From positions 47,617-111,616 of the forward strand of contig JAEWBO010000041.1 of NCBI GenBank assembly GCA_023391105.1: a stretch of DNA of 64,000 nucleotides. The letters run 5' to 3'. The notes beneath the pieces are model-generated. The model was not told where the DNA came from and searched no databases. It was given only the letters and a program-made list of their open reading frames with translations. Positions within the stretch are counted from its first letter, which is position 1. Each line of letters starts with the position of its first letter. Below, one piece after another: positions 1 to 8,533 of this stretch. This stretch comes from Bacillota bacterium. GTDB lineage: Bacteria > Bacillota > Clostridia > Christensenellales > SZUA-584. Position numbers and translations under genes: made by a program.

Positions 1-741
1 GAGGAGTGCCTTGATTTAAAGGGCAAAGGCGTGATGAATGAGGGGCACAATTCCACAATCTTAGGGCTGCCCGGCATACCGCGTGCCGCCGAAGAGACGA
101 TGATTGCGCGGGATCTGATACTCGCGGAAAGCTACGGGCTACGTGTGCACTTGCAGCATGTGTCCACACGCGGCGGTATCACGCTGATTCGCGCTGCCAA
201 GCAGCGCGGCGTTAGCGTCACCTGTGAAACTGCGCCGCATTATTTCTCGGCTGACGACAGCTGGTGCGCAAGCTACGACGCGCGCACCAAGGTGAACCCG
301 CCGCTGCGTACGAGTGACGATGTCGCGGCTGTGAAAGAGGCACTGATGGACGGCACCATCGACGCAATTGCGACGGATCACGCCCCGCACCACAAGGATG
401 AAAAGAACATCGAGTTCGCGCTGGCGGCATTCGGGATATCCGGTTTTGAAACGGCGTTTTCGCTCGCCGTGACCAACCTGACGCAGGATAGGGATTTGCT
501 TGCCGCGCTTTTCAGCGTCAATCCCGCAAGCATCATCGGTAAGCCCGGCGGCGTGATCAAAGAGGGTGTGCCCGCCGATATAACAGTTGCGGACATGGAC
601 TTAGAATACACGTTGACGGAGCAGAGCCTGATATCCAAAGGCAAGAACTCACCGTTTATCGGACACACGCTGCGCGGCGTTGTGACGCACACGATCGTGG
701 ACGGGCGGCTTGTGTATCAAGGAGGTCAGCCATGCAAATAG
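1..741 (+). CDS. pyrC: Dihydroorotase, 3' part (partial at left edge)
   Basis: Dihydroorotase cyclises N-carbamoyl-aspartate to dihydroorotate in pyrimidine synthesis. The frame is open from base 1, so the N-terminal metal-binding HxH strand is outside the window and 246 residues remain. Visible blocks are LQHVSTRGG with a metal-ligand His, ETAPHYF, and IDAIATDHAPHH with the catalytic Asp, followed by the C-terminal amidohydrolase segment (VPADITVADMD). The internal GTG at 31 is not a real start because the frame continues upstream. The end overlaps pyrF by 10 bases, and the SD for pyrF (AAGGAGG) lies within this gene. Order and spacing mark it as a member of the pyr operon. Confidence 0.95.
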   Translation, partial: EECLDLKGKGVMNEGHNSTILGLPGIPRAAEETMIARDLILAESYGLRVHLQHVSTRGGITLIRAAKQRGVSVTCETAPHYFSADDSWCASYDARTKVNPPLRTSDDVAAVKEALMDGTIDAIATDHAPHHKDEKNIEFALAAFGISGFETAFSLAVTNLTQDRDLLAALFSVNPASIIGKPGGVIKEGVPADITVADMDLEYTLTEQSLISKGKNSPFIGHTLRGVVTHTIVDGRLVYQGGQPCK

Positions 742-1628
742 ACAGACTATGCCGCGCGATAAAAGACACACAATGTCCCGTCTGCGCGGGGCTGGACACT
801 GAATACGGCTATTTAACGCCTGAGTATGAAGCAAGCGCCGATGATCTGACAAACAGTGAAAAAGCAAAGTGTGTGTACCGATTCAACTGTGATATAATAG
901 ATGCAATTGCGGATATTGTGCCGTCTGTTAAGGTGCAGGCGGCGTATTACGAGCAGTATGGAGCCGAAGGGTTCACCTGCTTCCTAGATACGATGAAATA
1001 CGCCAGTGACAAAGGGCTTATTGTGATCGCGGACGCGAAAAGAAACGACATCGGTTCCACAGCCAAGGCCTATGCAGAGGCGCATTTGATGCACAGCCCG
1101 GCTGATTTTCTGACCGTGAACGCGTACCTTGGTATCGACGGCATCCAGCCGTTTCTTGAAGCGTGTGAGATGACGGGCAAGGGCATATTCGTGCTCGTCA
1201 AAACGTCTAACCCGTCGGGCGGGGAGTTTCAGGACTTAAACGTGGGCGGCAAGAAGCTCTATGAAGCTGTGGCCGACAAGGTCAAGCTATGGGGCGAGCC
1301 GTACATCGGCAAATGCGGATACAGCTCGGTGGGCGCCGTCGTCGGCGCGACCTACCCCGCAGAAGCGCATAAGCTGCGCCAGCGTATTCCAACCACGTTC
1401 TTCCTTGTGCCGGGCTATGGGGCTCAGGGCGCGGGCGCGGACGATATCGCGGTCAACTTCGATGAGAATGGCTTTGGCGCGGTGGTCAATGCGTCTCGAG
1501 GGTTGCTGCTGGCTTATAAGAAGGAAAAATACGCGCATCTAAAGGCGCCGCAGGCGGCGCGCGCGTTCGTATTGGATATGAAACAGGATATCATGTCTGC
1601 GCTGTTAAGACGCGGCATTCAATTATAA
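732..1628 (+). CDS. pyrF: Orotidine 5'-phosphate decarboxylase (type 2)
   Basis: Decarboxylates OMP to UMP, the last step of the pathway. The 298-residue length and the DAKRNDIGSTA block (catalytic Lys-Asp array, around residues 98-108) fit the longer type 2 OMP decarboxylases rather than the roughly 240-residue type. PGYGAQGAG and the late NASRG segment are the phosphate-binding region. The ATG at 732 follows AAGGAGG at the end of pyrC, so the two genes overlap and are probably translationally coupled. A 27-base gap carrying AGGAGAGGAG separates it from carA. Confidence 0.95.
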   Translation: MQIDRLCRAIKDTQCPVCAGLDTEYGYLTPEYEASADDLTNSEKAKCVYRFNCDIIDAIADIVPSVKVQAAYYEQYGAEGFTCFLDTMKYASDKGLIVIADAKRNDIGSTAKAYAEAHLMHSPADFLTVNAYLGIDGIQPFLEACEMTGKGIFVLVKTSNPSGGEFQDLNVGGKKLYEAVADKVKLWGEPYIGKCGYSSVGAVVGATYPAEAHKLRQRIPTTFFLVPGYGAQGAGADDIAVNFDENGFGAVVNASRGLLLAYKKEKYAHLKAPQAARAFVLDMKQDIMSALLRRGIQL

Positions 1629-1655
1629 GTTTACGAGCTCAGGAGAGGAGAAACC

Positions 1656-2723
1656 ATGGCAATACTCACATTGGAAGACGGCACGCGCTTTGAAGGTCAA
1701 AGCTTTGGCGCAAGCGCCGATGTCATCGGCGAGGTCGTGTTCAACACGGGTATGACGGGCTATCAGGAGGTGCTGACAGACCCGTCCTATTGCGGACAGA
1801 TCGTTACGATGACTTACCCGCTGATCGGTAACTACGGTGTGAACGAGATCGACCCAGAGTCAATAAAACCGCAGGTGAGCGGCTTTATCGCGCGCGAGGT
1901 TTGCAATCGCCCATCCAACTGGCGCAGTGAGGGTGATATTCACGAATACCTTGCGAAGAGCGGCATCGTGGGGCTGTGCGGCATCGACACGCGCGCCTTG
2001 ACGCGTATTATCCGCGAAAAAGGCACGATGCGCGGCATCATCACACAGGGAGAGCCCACGGCGGCGCAGCTTGAAAGTATGCGCGGCTATGTGTGCGACA
2101 TGCCTGTCGATCAGGTCACGTGTAAAGAAAAATATGAGCATTGCGATGGTGACTTAAAGGTGGCCGTGCTGGATTTCGGTCTCAAGAAAAACATTGTGCG
2201 CAGTCTTGAAAAGCGCGGCTGCAAGGTGACGGTGTACCCTGCGAGAACAAGCGCAGAGGAGATACTCTCGGGCGACTTTAACGGCATTATGCTGACAAAC
2301 GGCCCCGGAGACCCCAAGGAGAACACCGAGGTCATTGAAAACCTAAAGAAGCTTATCGGTAAAAAGCCGATTTTCGGTATCTGCCTTGGGCATCAGCTGC
2401 TGGCGCTGGCCATGGGCGCGGATACAGAAAAATTAAAGTACGGTCATCGCGGTGCAAACCATCCCGTAAAGGATTTAAACAAAGACCGCGTGTATATCAC
2501 GTCGCAGAACCACGGCTATACCGTGATAGAAGAGACGTTGCCGGGCGGCTGTGAGGTGAGCCACCGAAATTGGAATGACGGTACGGTAGAGGGAATTTCA
2601 TATTCGGAGCATGACATGTTTACGGTGCAGTTTCATCCCGAAGCGGCGCCGGGCCCGGAGGACACCGCTTATCTGTTTGACGAGTTTATAGACCGTATGA
2701 GGGAAGCGCATGCCAAAAAATAA
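1656..2723 (+). CDS. carA: Carbamoyl-phosphate synthase small (glutaminase) subunit
   Basis: Hydrolyses glutamine and passes ammonia to CarB for carbamoyl phosphate. 355 residues, normal for CarA. The N-terminal half carries FNTGMTGYQEVLTDPSY. The C-terminal class I amidotransferase domain has the oxyanion segment NGPGDP, the nucleophile elbow FGICLGHQL with the catalytic Cys, and the HPEAAPGP catalytic His/Glu. A strong SD (AGGAGAGGAG) sits upstream of the ATG. Its end overlaps the carB start by 14 bases. Placement among pyr genes suggests this pair serves pyrimidines, though arginine synthesis could share it. Confidence 0.97.
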   Translation: MAILTLEDGTRFEGQSFGASADVIGEVVFNTGMTGYQEVLTDPSYCGQIVTMTYPLIGNYGVNEIDPESIKPQVSGFIAREVCNRPSNWRSEGDIHEYLAKSGIVGLCGIDTRALTRIIREKGTMRGIITQGEPTAAQLESMRGYVCDMPVDQVTCKEKYEHCDGDLKVAVLDFGLKKNIVRSLEKRGCKVTVYPARTSAEEILSGDFNGIMLTNGPGDPKENTEVIENLKKLIGKKPIFGICLGHQLLALAMGADTEKLKYGHRGANHPVKDLNKDRVYITSQNHGYTVIEETLPGGCEVSHRNWNDGTVEGISYSEHDMFTVQFHPEAAPGPEDTAYLFDEFIDRMREAHAKK

Positions 2724-5700
2724 CGATATCAAAAAGGTGCTGGTAATCGGCAGCGGCCCTATCGTCATCGGGCAGGCCGCCGAGTTTGACTACGCGGGCA
2801 CGCAGGCCTGTCAGGCGCTGCGCGAGGAGGGCATCGAGGTGGTGCTGATCAACTCCAACCCTGCTACCATCATGACCGATCCGGAGCTTGCGGACAGGGT
2901 GTATATCGAGCCTTTGACCGTGCCAGTGATCACAAACATCATTAAAAAAGAACGTCCCGACAGCATGCTGGCCACACTGGGCGGGCAGACGGGGCTGAAC
3001 CTCGCCATGGAGCTGTTTGAAAGCGGCGTGCTCGATGAGACAGGCGTCAAGCTGCTTGGCACCAACGCCGCATCCATAAAAAAGGCAGAGGACAGAGAAG
3101 CGTTTAAAACGTTGATGAATGATATCGGTGAGCCGATTATTGAGAGCATCATCGCCAAGACGCCGGATGAGGCGCGTGAGTTTGCCGCAGTGCATGGCTA
3201 TCCGCTGATTGTGCGGCCTGCGTATACGCTGGGCGGCACAGGCGGGGGTATCGCGGCAAACGAAGAAGAGCTTGTTGAGATATGCAAGAGCGGCATTTCG
3301 GCCAGCCGTGTCGGTGAGGTGCTCATCGAGAAAAGCGTGGCGGGCTTCAAGGAGATCGAATACGAGGTCATCCGCGACGCCAAGGGCAACTGTATCACCG
3401 TTTGTAACATGGAAAACATTGATCCCGTCGGCATTCACACGGGCGACAGTATCGTGGTTGCGCCGTCGCAGACGCTGCGCGACGCGGAATATCAGATGCT
3501 CCGCAGCGCATCGTTAAAGATTATTAACGCGCTGGAAATACAGGGCGGCTGCAACGTGCAGTATGCGCTGGACACGGACAGCATGACGTATTACGTGATC
3601 GAGGTGAACCCGCGCGTGAGCCGTTCGTCTGCGCTGGCTTCCAAGGCGACTGGCTATCCGATCGCCAAGATTGCCGCCAAGATTGCCGTGGGCTACGGGC
3701 TGGACGAGATCAAAAACGGCGTGACGGGCAAAACGTTCGCGTGCTTTGAGCCGACGCTGGATTATGTGGTCGTCAAATTCCCGCGCTGGCCGTTCGACAA
3801 ATTCACCACCGCCAACAAGCAGCTCGGTACGCGCATGAAGGCGACGGGCGAGGTGATGGCGATTGGCTCCAACTTTGAAAGCGCGTTTTTGAAGGCGGTA
3901 CGCTCACTCGAGCTTAAACTGGACTCGCTGTATTTTCCGTTTGCGGACGAGCTTGACGATGACGCGCTCATCACGCGCATACTCGAGCAGGACGATGAAC
4001 GCATTTTTCTTGTGGCCACAGCGCTGCGCCGCGGCATACCGTTAAGCCGCATACACGATTTAACTAAAATCGATTTCTGGTTTTTAACAAAGCTTAATGC
4101 GATTATTGAGCTTGAAGAGATGTTTAAGCAAGACGAAGCGCTTACCTTGGATACGCTCAAACGCGCCAAGAAGCTGGGCTTTGCTGACAGCGCCATCGCG
4201 CGGCTGACAGGTAAAAGCGAAAGCGAGATCGCGCGCTTGCGGTTGTCTCTTGGCATTCGCCCCGCGTTTAAGATGGTGGACACCTGCGGTGCGGAATTTG
4301 ATGCGGTGAGCCCGTATTATTACTCCACATACGACGAGGAAAACGAGGCGACGACGCCGAAGAATAGAACAATCGTGGTGCTGGGCTCGGGGCCTATACG
4401 CATCGGACAGGGCATTGAGTTCGATTATTGCAGCGTTCACTGCATATGGGCGCTCAAAAATGCGGGCTATGATACGGTGATTATCAATAACAACCCCGAA
4501 ACGGTTTCAACGGACTTTGACACCTCCGACCGGCTTTACTTTGAGCCGCTCACGCCCGAAGACGTGGCAAATGTGCTGGAACAGGAGCGCCCCGAGGGCG
4601 TGATCGTGCAGTTTGGCGGGCAGACGGCGATCAAGCTTGCCGAATCCGTCGAGGAGATGGGATATAAAATCATCGGTACGGCGTTGAAAAGCATCGACCG
4701 CGCGGAGGATCGCAAGCAGTTTGAAGCGCTGCTCGAATCGCTGAATATACGGCGCCCCAAGGCGCGCACCGTGTTCACGGAGGAACAGGCTGTACAAGCC
4801 GCGGAAGCTCTTGGTTATCCGGTGCTTGTGCGTCCTTCGTATGTACTGGGCGGACAAGGTATGGAGATCGCCTACAGCGAGGACAACATACGCGAATACA
4901 TGCGCATCATCGGTCGGCACGAGCAGGAGCATCCCGTGCTTGTTGATAAATATATGACGGGCTTAGAGCTCGAGGTGGATGCCATCAGTGACGGCAAGGA
5001 TGTGCTGATCCCCGGCATCATGGAGCATATCGAACGAGCGGGTGTGCATTCGGGCGATTCGATATCCGTCTATCCCGCTCACACAATATCGGACAAGCAG
5101 CAGGACGAGCTTATCGATATCACGCGGCGGCTCGCGCTGGCGCTGGATGTGCGGGGCATCGTCAACATTCAATACGTGATATCGGGCGGTGAGATCTATG
5201 TGATCGAGGTGAACCCGCGTTCCTCGCGCACCGTGCCGTACATTTCTAAGGTGACGGGTGTGCCCATGATTGATCTTGCGGTGCGCGCATCGCTGGGGCA
5301 GCCGCTTGCCGAAATGGGATACGGCACAGGGCTTTATCCCAAACGGCGAATCACAGCCGTCAAGGTGCCGGTGTTCTCGTTTGAAAAGCTGCCGCTGGTA
5401 GAGGTGGGGCTGGGGCCAGAGATGAAGTCCACCGGAGAGGTGCTCGGCATATCCGAGGATTATTCGGAAGCGCTGCTTAAAGGGCTGATTGCATCGGGCA
5501 TGGCGCTTCCCAAGGAAACGGGTGCGGTGTTCCTGACCGTCGCGGACAACGACAAACAGGAGCTGATACCGATCGCGGCAGTGCTCGATTACTTAGGCTA
5601 CGATATATATGCCACGCACGGCACGGCCAATGTGTTAAACTTCAACTTTGTGGCAGCCAATACGATATCCAAGCTGTCCAAAGACCCAAACAACATACAA

Positions 5701-5928
5701 GGATTGTTTGAAAGCGGGCGGCTCAAGCTGATACTCAACACGCCGACCAGAGGCCGCCGCGCCGAGCGCGACGGGTTTAAGCTGCGGCGCATGGCGGTGG
5801 AGCACCGCATACCCTGCATCACATCGCTGGATACCGCACGTGTGCTGCTGCAAAGCATGAAATCCGGTAAAACAGACGCGGACATCGTGCCGTTAAGCTT
5901 ATCAGATATACAGGAGTCAACATGTTAA
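2710..5928 (+). CDS. carB: Carbamoyl-phosphate synthase large subunit
   Basis: Makes carbamoyl phosphate from bicarbonate, ammonia and two ATP. 1072 residues, full length. The duplicated ATP-grasp architecture is visible: each half opens with a nucleotide-binding signature (SGPIVIGQAAEFDYAG near residue 15, SGPIRIGQGIEFDY near residue 560) and each has a VRPxYxLGG loop and an IEVNPR metal-binding motif. The last about 140 residues form the MGS-like allosteric domain. The start lies inside carA behind GAGGGAA. The stop overlaps the pyrK start by 7 bases. Confidence 0.98.
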   Translation: MPKNNDIKKVLVIGSGPIVIGQAAEFDYAGTQACQALREEGIEVVLINSNPATIMTDPELADRVYIEPLTVPVITNIIKKERPDSMLATLGGQTGLNLAMELFESGVLDETGVKLLGTNAASIKKAEDREAFKTLMNDIGEPIIESIIAKTPDEAREFAAVHGYPLIVRPAYTLGGTGGGIAANEEELVEICKSGISASRVGEVLIEKSVAGFKEIEYEVIRDAKGNCITVCNMENIDPVGIHTGDSIVVAPSQTLRDAEYQMLRSASLKIINALEIQGGCNVQYALDTDSMTYYVIEVNPRVSRSSALASKATGYPIAKIAAKIAVGYGLDEIKNGVTGKTFACFEPTLDYVVVKFPRWPFDKFTTANKQLGTRMKATGEVMAIGSNFESAFLKAVRSLELKLDSLYFPFADELDDDALITRILEQDDERIFLVATALRRGIPLSRIHDLTKIDFWFLTKLNAIIELEEMFKQDEALTLDTLKRAKKLGFADSAIARLTGKSESEIARLRLSLGIRPAFKMVDTCGAEFDAVSPYYYSTYDEENEATTPKNRTIVVLGSGPIRIGQGIEFDYCSVHCIWALKNAGYDTVIINNNPETVSTDFDTSDRLYFEPLTPEDVANVLEQERPEGVIVQFGGQTAIKLAESVEEMGYKIIGTALKSIDRAEDRKQFEALLESLNIRRPKARTVFTEEQAVQAAEALGYPVLVRPSYVLGGQGMEIAYSEDNIREYMRIIGRHEQEHPVLVDKYMTGLELEVDAISDGKDVLIPGIMEHIERAGVHSGDSISVYPAHTISDKQQDELIDITRRLALALDVRGIVNIQYVISGGEIYVIEVNPRSSRTVPYISKVTGVPMIDLAVRASLGQPLAEMGYGTGLYPKRRITAVKVPVFSFEKLPLVEVGLGPEMKSTGEVLGISEDYSEALLKGLIASGMALPKETGAVFLTVADNDKQELIPIAAVLDYLGYDIYATHGTANVLNFNFVAANTISKLSKDPNNIQGLFESGRLKLILNTPTRGRRAERDGFKLRRMAVEHRIPCITSLDTARVLLQSMKSGKTDADIVPLSLSDIQESTC

Positions 5929-6701
5929 AATACGTCAGCGCAGAAATCAAACGCAATGAAAGAATCGCAAACGGCATATACCGGATGGAGTTATACTGCC
6001 CGGATGCCGACCTTGTCCACTTCGTGCCGGGTCAGTTTGCACATGTCAAGGTGCCGGATCATCCCGAGCTTCTGCTCGGGCGTCCTATCAGTCTCAACGT
6101 GGTGGATGCCGATAACCATACCGCGGTGATTGTCTACCAGTTAAAAGGCAAGGGTACTATCGCGCTTTCCAGGGCGTGTACGGGAACGATGGTGGAGACG
6201 GTGATGCCGGTGGGGCGTGGCTTCAATCTTAAAGCCACGGATAAAACGATTTTTCTCGTCGGCGGGGGCGTGGGCATCGCGCCGCTGCTGACTGTGATAC
6301 AAAAATGGCCGGACAGGCACTATGAGGCGTTTCTTGGCTATCGCGGGCAGGATTTTGCCTATTGTGAGAACGACTTCGGTGCGTGCGATACGGTCAACAT
6401 CGCCTCGGACGACGGCACCATCGGTATGAAGGGGCTGGTCACTGTGCCCATCGAGCAGCGGCTCAAAGAGCTGGTGCCCGATGTGGTGCTCTCGTGCGGG
6501 CCGCCGCCTATGCTGCGAGCGCTAAAATCGCTGCTGGAGCCGCTTGGCGTGGCGGCGCAGGTTTCCATGGAGCAGCGCATGTGTTGCGGCTTCGGTGCAT
6601 GCGCCACGTGCGCCTGCGGTGTGCATACGGACGACGGGCTGGATTATAAAAAGGTCTGTGTGGAAGGCCCCGTATTCGATCTTTATGAGGTGGTGCTCTG
6701 A
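5922..6701 (+). CDS. pyrK: Dihydroorotate dehydrogenase electron-transfer subunit
   Basis: FAD and [2Fe-2S] subunit that lets class 1B dihydroorotate dehydrogenase pass electrons to NAD+. 259 residues. An FAD-binding segment (LGRPISLNVVD), an NAD-binding loop (LVGGGVGIAPLL) and a C-terminal Cys cluster (CCGFGACATCACGV with a later Cys in KKVCVEGP) appear in family order. The start overlaps the carB stop (SD CAGGAG) and the stop overlaps the pyrD start (TGATG), consistent with stoichiometric translation of the PyrDK complex. Its presence suits an anaerobe without a quinone-linked enzyme. Confidence 0.95.
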   Translation: MLKYVSAEIKRNERIANGIYRMELYCPDADLVHFVPGQFAHVKVPDHPELLLGRPISLNVVDADNHTAVIVYQLKGKGTIALSRACTGTMVETVMPVGRGFNLKATDKTIFLVGGGVGIAPLLTVIQKWPDRHYEAFLGYRGQDFAYCENDFGACDTVNIASDDGTIGMKGLVTVPIEQRLKELVPDVVLSCGPPPMLRALKSLLEPLGVAAQVSMEQRMCCGFGACATCACGVHTDDGLDYKKVCVEGPVFDLYEVVL

Positions 6702-7612
6702 TGGCAGTGAATATGCAAGTTGAGCTTTGCGGGAAAACGCTAAAAAATCCTGTGATCGCCGCGTCGGGCACATTCGCGTTCGGCGTGCAGCATGGGTGGT
6801 TCATCGATGTGTCGCGTCTGGGCGGCATAGCGCTCAAATCCTTGACGCGCGAAAAGCGCATCGGCAACGCACCGCCGCGCGTCGCAGAAACGCCTTCGGG
6901 CATACTCAACAGCGTGGGGCTGCAAAACCCCGGTGTGGATGCTTTTCTGAAAAGCGATATAAAAAAAGCGGAGAAGCTGGGTACAACGCTTTTTGCGAAT
7001 ATCGCGGGAAGCAGCATTGAGGATTACGTGTATGTGGTGGAGCGGCTTAATGAAACGGACATCGATTTTTTCGAGCTGAACATATCATGCCCCAATGTCA
7101 AGGAAGGCGGCGTGAGCTTTGGCACAGACCCTAGGCTGTCGGCGGCATGCACCCGCGCATGCAAGGCTGTGGCCAAAAAGCCGCTGATCGTGAAGCTGAC
7201 ACCGGCTGCGGGGGATGTGGTACGTATCGCAAAAGCCGTGGAAGACGCTGGCGCGGATGCCGTGTCACTGATTAATACCATCCCTGCCATGGCGGTGGAT
7301 TTAAAGCGCAAGCGCCCCATCCTTGGCAATGTGACAGGCGGTCTTTCGGGACCGTGCATCAAGCCGGTGGCACTCAAAATGGTGTACGACGTATCACAAG
7401 CGGTGAGCGTTCCTGTCATCGGCATGGGCGGCATCATGACAGGCGAGGATGCCGCGGAATTTATGCTCTGCGGCGCGACATGCGTGATGACAGGCACCGC
7501 AAACCTGACTGACCCAAACTCCTCGCTGCGCGTGATCGATGAGCTTGAAGCCTTGGCTGAATCAATGAAGATTAATGATATTTCTGCGCTCACGGGCGCG
7601 TTGGAGGTTTAA
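6701..7612 (+). CDS. pyrD: Dihydroorotate dehydrogenase, class 1B catalytic subunit
   Basis: FMN subunit oxidising dihydroorotate to orotate. 303 residues. Class 1 features are seen: the substrate loop NSVGLQNPG, LNISCPNVKEGG with the catalytic Cys, the Lys in IVKLTP, and the phosphate-binding end VIGMGGIMTGEDA. The Cys base together with adjacent pyrK identifies class 1B. The ATG overlaps the pyrK stop by one base, and pyrE follows after a single base. Confidence 0.96.
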   Translation: MAVNMQVELCGKTLKNPVIAASGTFAFGVQHGWFIDVSRLGGIALKSLTREKRIGNAPPRVAETPSGILNSVGLQNPGVDAFLKSDIKKAEKLGTTLFANIAGSSIEDYVYVVERLNETDIDFFELNISCPNVKEGGVSFGTDPRLSAACTRACKAVAKKPLIVKLTPAAGDVVRIAKAVEDAGADAVSLINTIPAMAVDLKRKRPILGNVTGGLSGPCIKPVALKMVYDVSQAVSVPVIGMGGIMTGEDAAEFMLCGATCVMTGTANLTDPNSSLRVIDELEALAESMKINDISALTGALEV

Positions 7613-7613
7613 T

Positions 7614-8183
7614 ATGGATACGAATCAGATACTTGATATTTTCCGTGAGACAGGCGTGATGCTTGAGGGACATTTTTTGCTGACGTCAGGCCGCCATTCG
7701 GATAAGTACATGCAGTGTGCGAAGCTGTTTCAAAACGCCGCGATTTCGGAGACATTCTCCAAGGCGCTTGCCGATAAATTCTCAGACGTCGATCTCGTGG
7801 CAGGCCCCGCCATCGGCGGCATCATATTAGCTTATGAGGTATCGCGTCAGTTGGGTGTACCGAATGTATTTGCGGAACGTGAAAACGGAGCCATGACGTT
7901 GCGTCGCGGCTTTACCGTCCCAGAAGGCGCACGCGTGCTCGTCGTTGAGGATGTGGTGACCACTGGCGGCTCGGTTAAAGAGGTGATCGCGCTGATTAAC
8001 AGCCTTGGCGGCAATGTGGTGGGCGTCGGCAGCATCGTGGATCGCTCGAATGGCGCTGTGGACTTCGGCGTGCCCTTTGAAGCCGTGCTGTCTATGGAGG
8101 TTGTCTCGTATCCGCCGGAGGACTGCCCGCTTTGCAGGCAGGGCTTGCCCGCAGTGAAACCCGGCAGCCGGGGAATAAAGTAA
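7614..8183 (+). CDS. pyrE: Orotate phosphoribosyltransferase
   Basis: Transfers the phosphoribosyl group of PRPP to orotate, giving OMP. The frame can extend to 7575, but the ATG at 7614 is preferred because GGAGG precedes it and it follows directly on the pyrD stop; this gives 189 residues. The PRPP-binding loop VLVVEDVVTTGGS and the upstream substrate segment VAGPAIGGI are clear. The C-terminus has a CPLC...G segment common in clostridial PyrE. It is the last gene of the pyr operon and a Rho-independent terminator starts 20 bases after its stop. Confidence 0.95.
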   Translation: MDTNQILDIFRETGVMLEGHFLLTSGRHSDKYMQCAKLFQNAAISETFSKALADKFSDVDLVAGPAIGGIILAYEVSRQLGVPNVFAERENGAMTLRRGFTVPEGARVLVVEDVVTTGGSVKEVIALINSLGGNVVGVGSIVDRSNGAVDFGVPFEAVLSMEVVSYPPEDCPLCRQGLPAVKPGSRGIK

Positions 8184-8202
8184 AGCATAAAGACATGTCT
8201 GA

Positions 8203-8231
8203 AGCGGTATACGGTGTGATACCGCTTTTTC
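8203..8231 (+). terminator. Rho-independent terminator of the pyr operon
   Basis: An 8-bp perfect stem AGCGGTAT / ATACCGCT with an 8-base loop is followed by a T-run, 20 bases after the pyrE stop. Confidence 0.88.
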
Positions 8232-8359
8232 TGTTATGGCTATAAGGGCATTATCATCTGATTTGACCAAAAAGGAAGGTAACCACATCGGATTAATCTA
8301 TAATAGTGCTATCAGCTCTGCGGCCTCGTTGCCTGCGCTAATGCATGAGTGTACTAAAT

Positions 8360-8443
8360 CTCTCCCTCAGTCTGCTACGCGGCCAGCTCCCGCTCCACCC
8401 CTAAGGGGTGGAATGGGAGCTGCACGAAGTGTCGGAGGGAGAG
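8360..8443. repeat. Long inverted-repeat (hairpin) element
   Basis: An outer arm CTCTCCCTC (8360-8368) pairs with GAGGGAGAG (8435-8443). Inside, CAGCTCCC (8384-8391) pairs with GGGAGCTG (8415-8422) and TCCACCCC (8394-8401) with GGGGTGGA (8405-8412) around a TAA loop. Noncoding, between a plus-strand and a minus-strand terminator. The CTCCCTCAGTC...CAGCTCCC layout resembles palindromic repeats dispersed in many Clostridia genomes, a statement from memory. No second copy was noticed here. The flanks (8232-8359 and 8444-8486) show nothing else. Confidence 0.7.
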
Positions 8444-8486
8444 AAAAATTGATGGCTTATATCAGTTGATTCCTATTGTACGAAAG

Positions 8487-8520
8487 CAAAAAAAAACAGC
8501 GCCCCAGTTGGAGCGCTGTT
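8487..8520 (-). terminator. Terminator of the chemoreceptor gene
   Basis: On the minus strand AACAGCGC pairs with GCGCTGTT across a short loop and is followed by nine T residues (A-run at 8488-8496). It sits 13 bases past the stop of the minus-strand chemoreceptor gene. Confidence 0.88.
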
Positions 8521-8533
8521 ATCGCCATATAGA

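Noticed and set aside
8236..8469. 77-codon plus-strand frame after pyrE
   Set aside because: Runs through the hairpin repeat, has low-complexity translation and no SD; it lies behind the pyr terminator.
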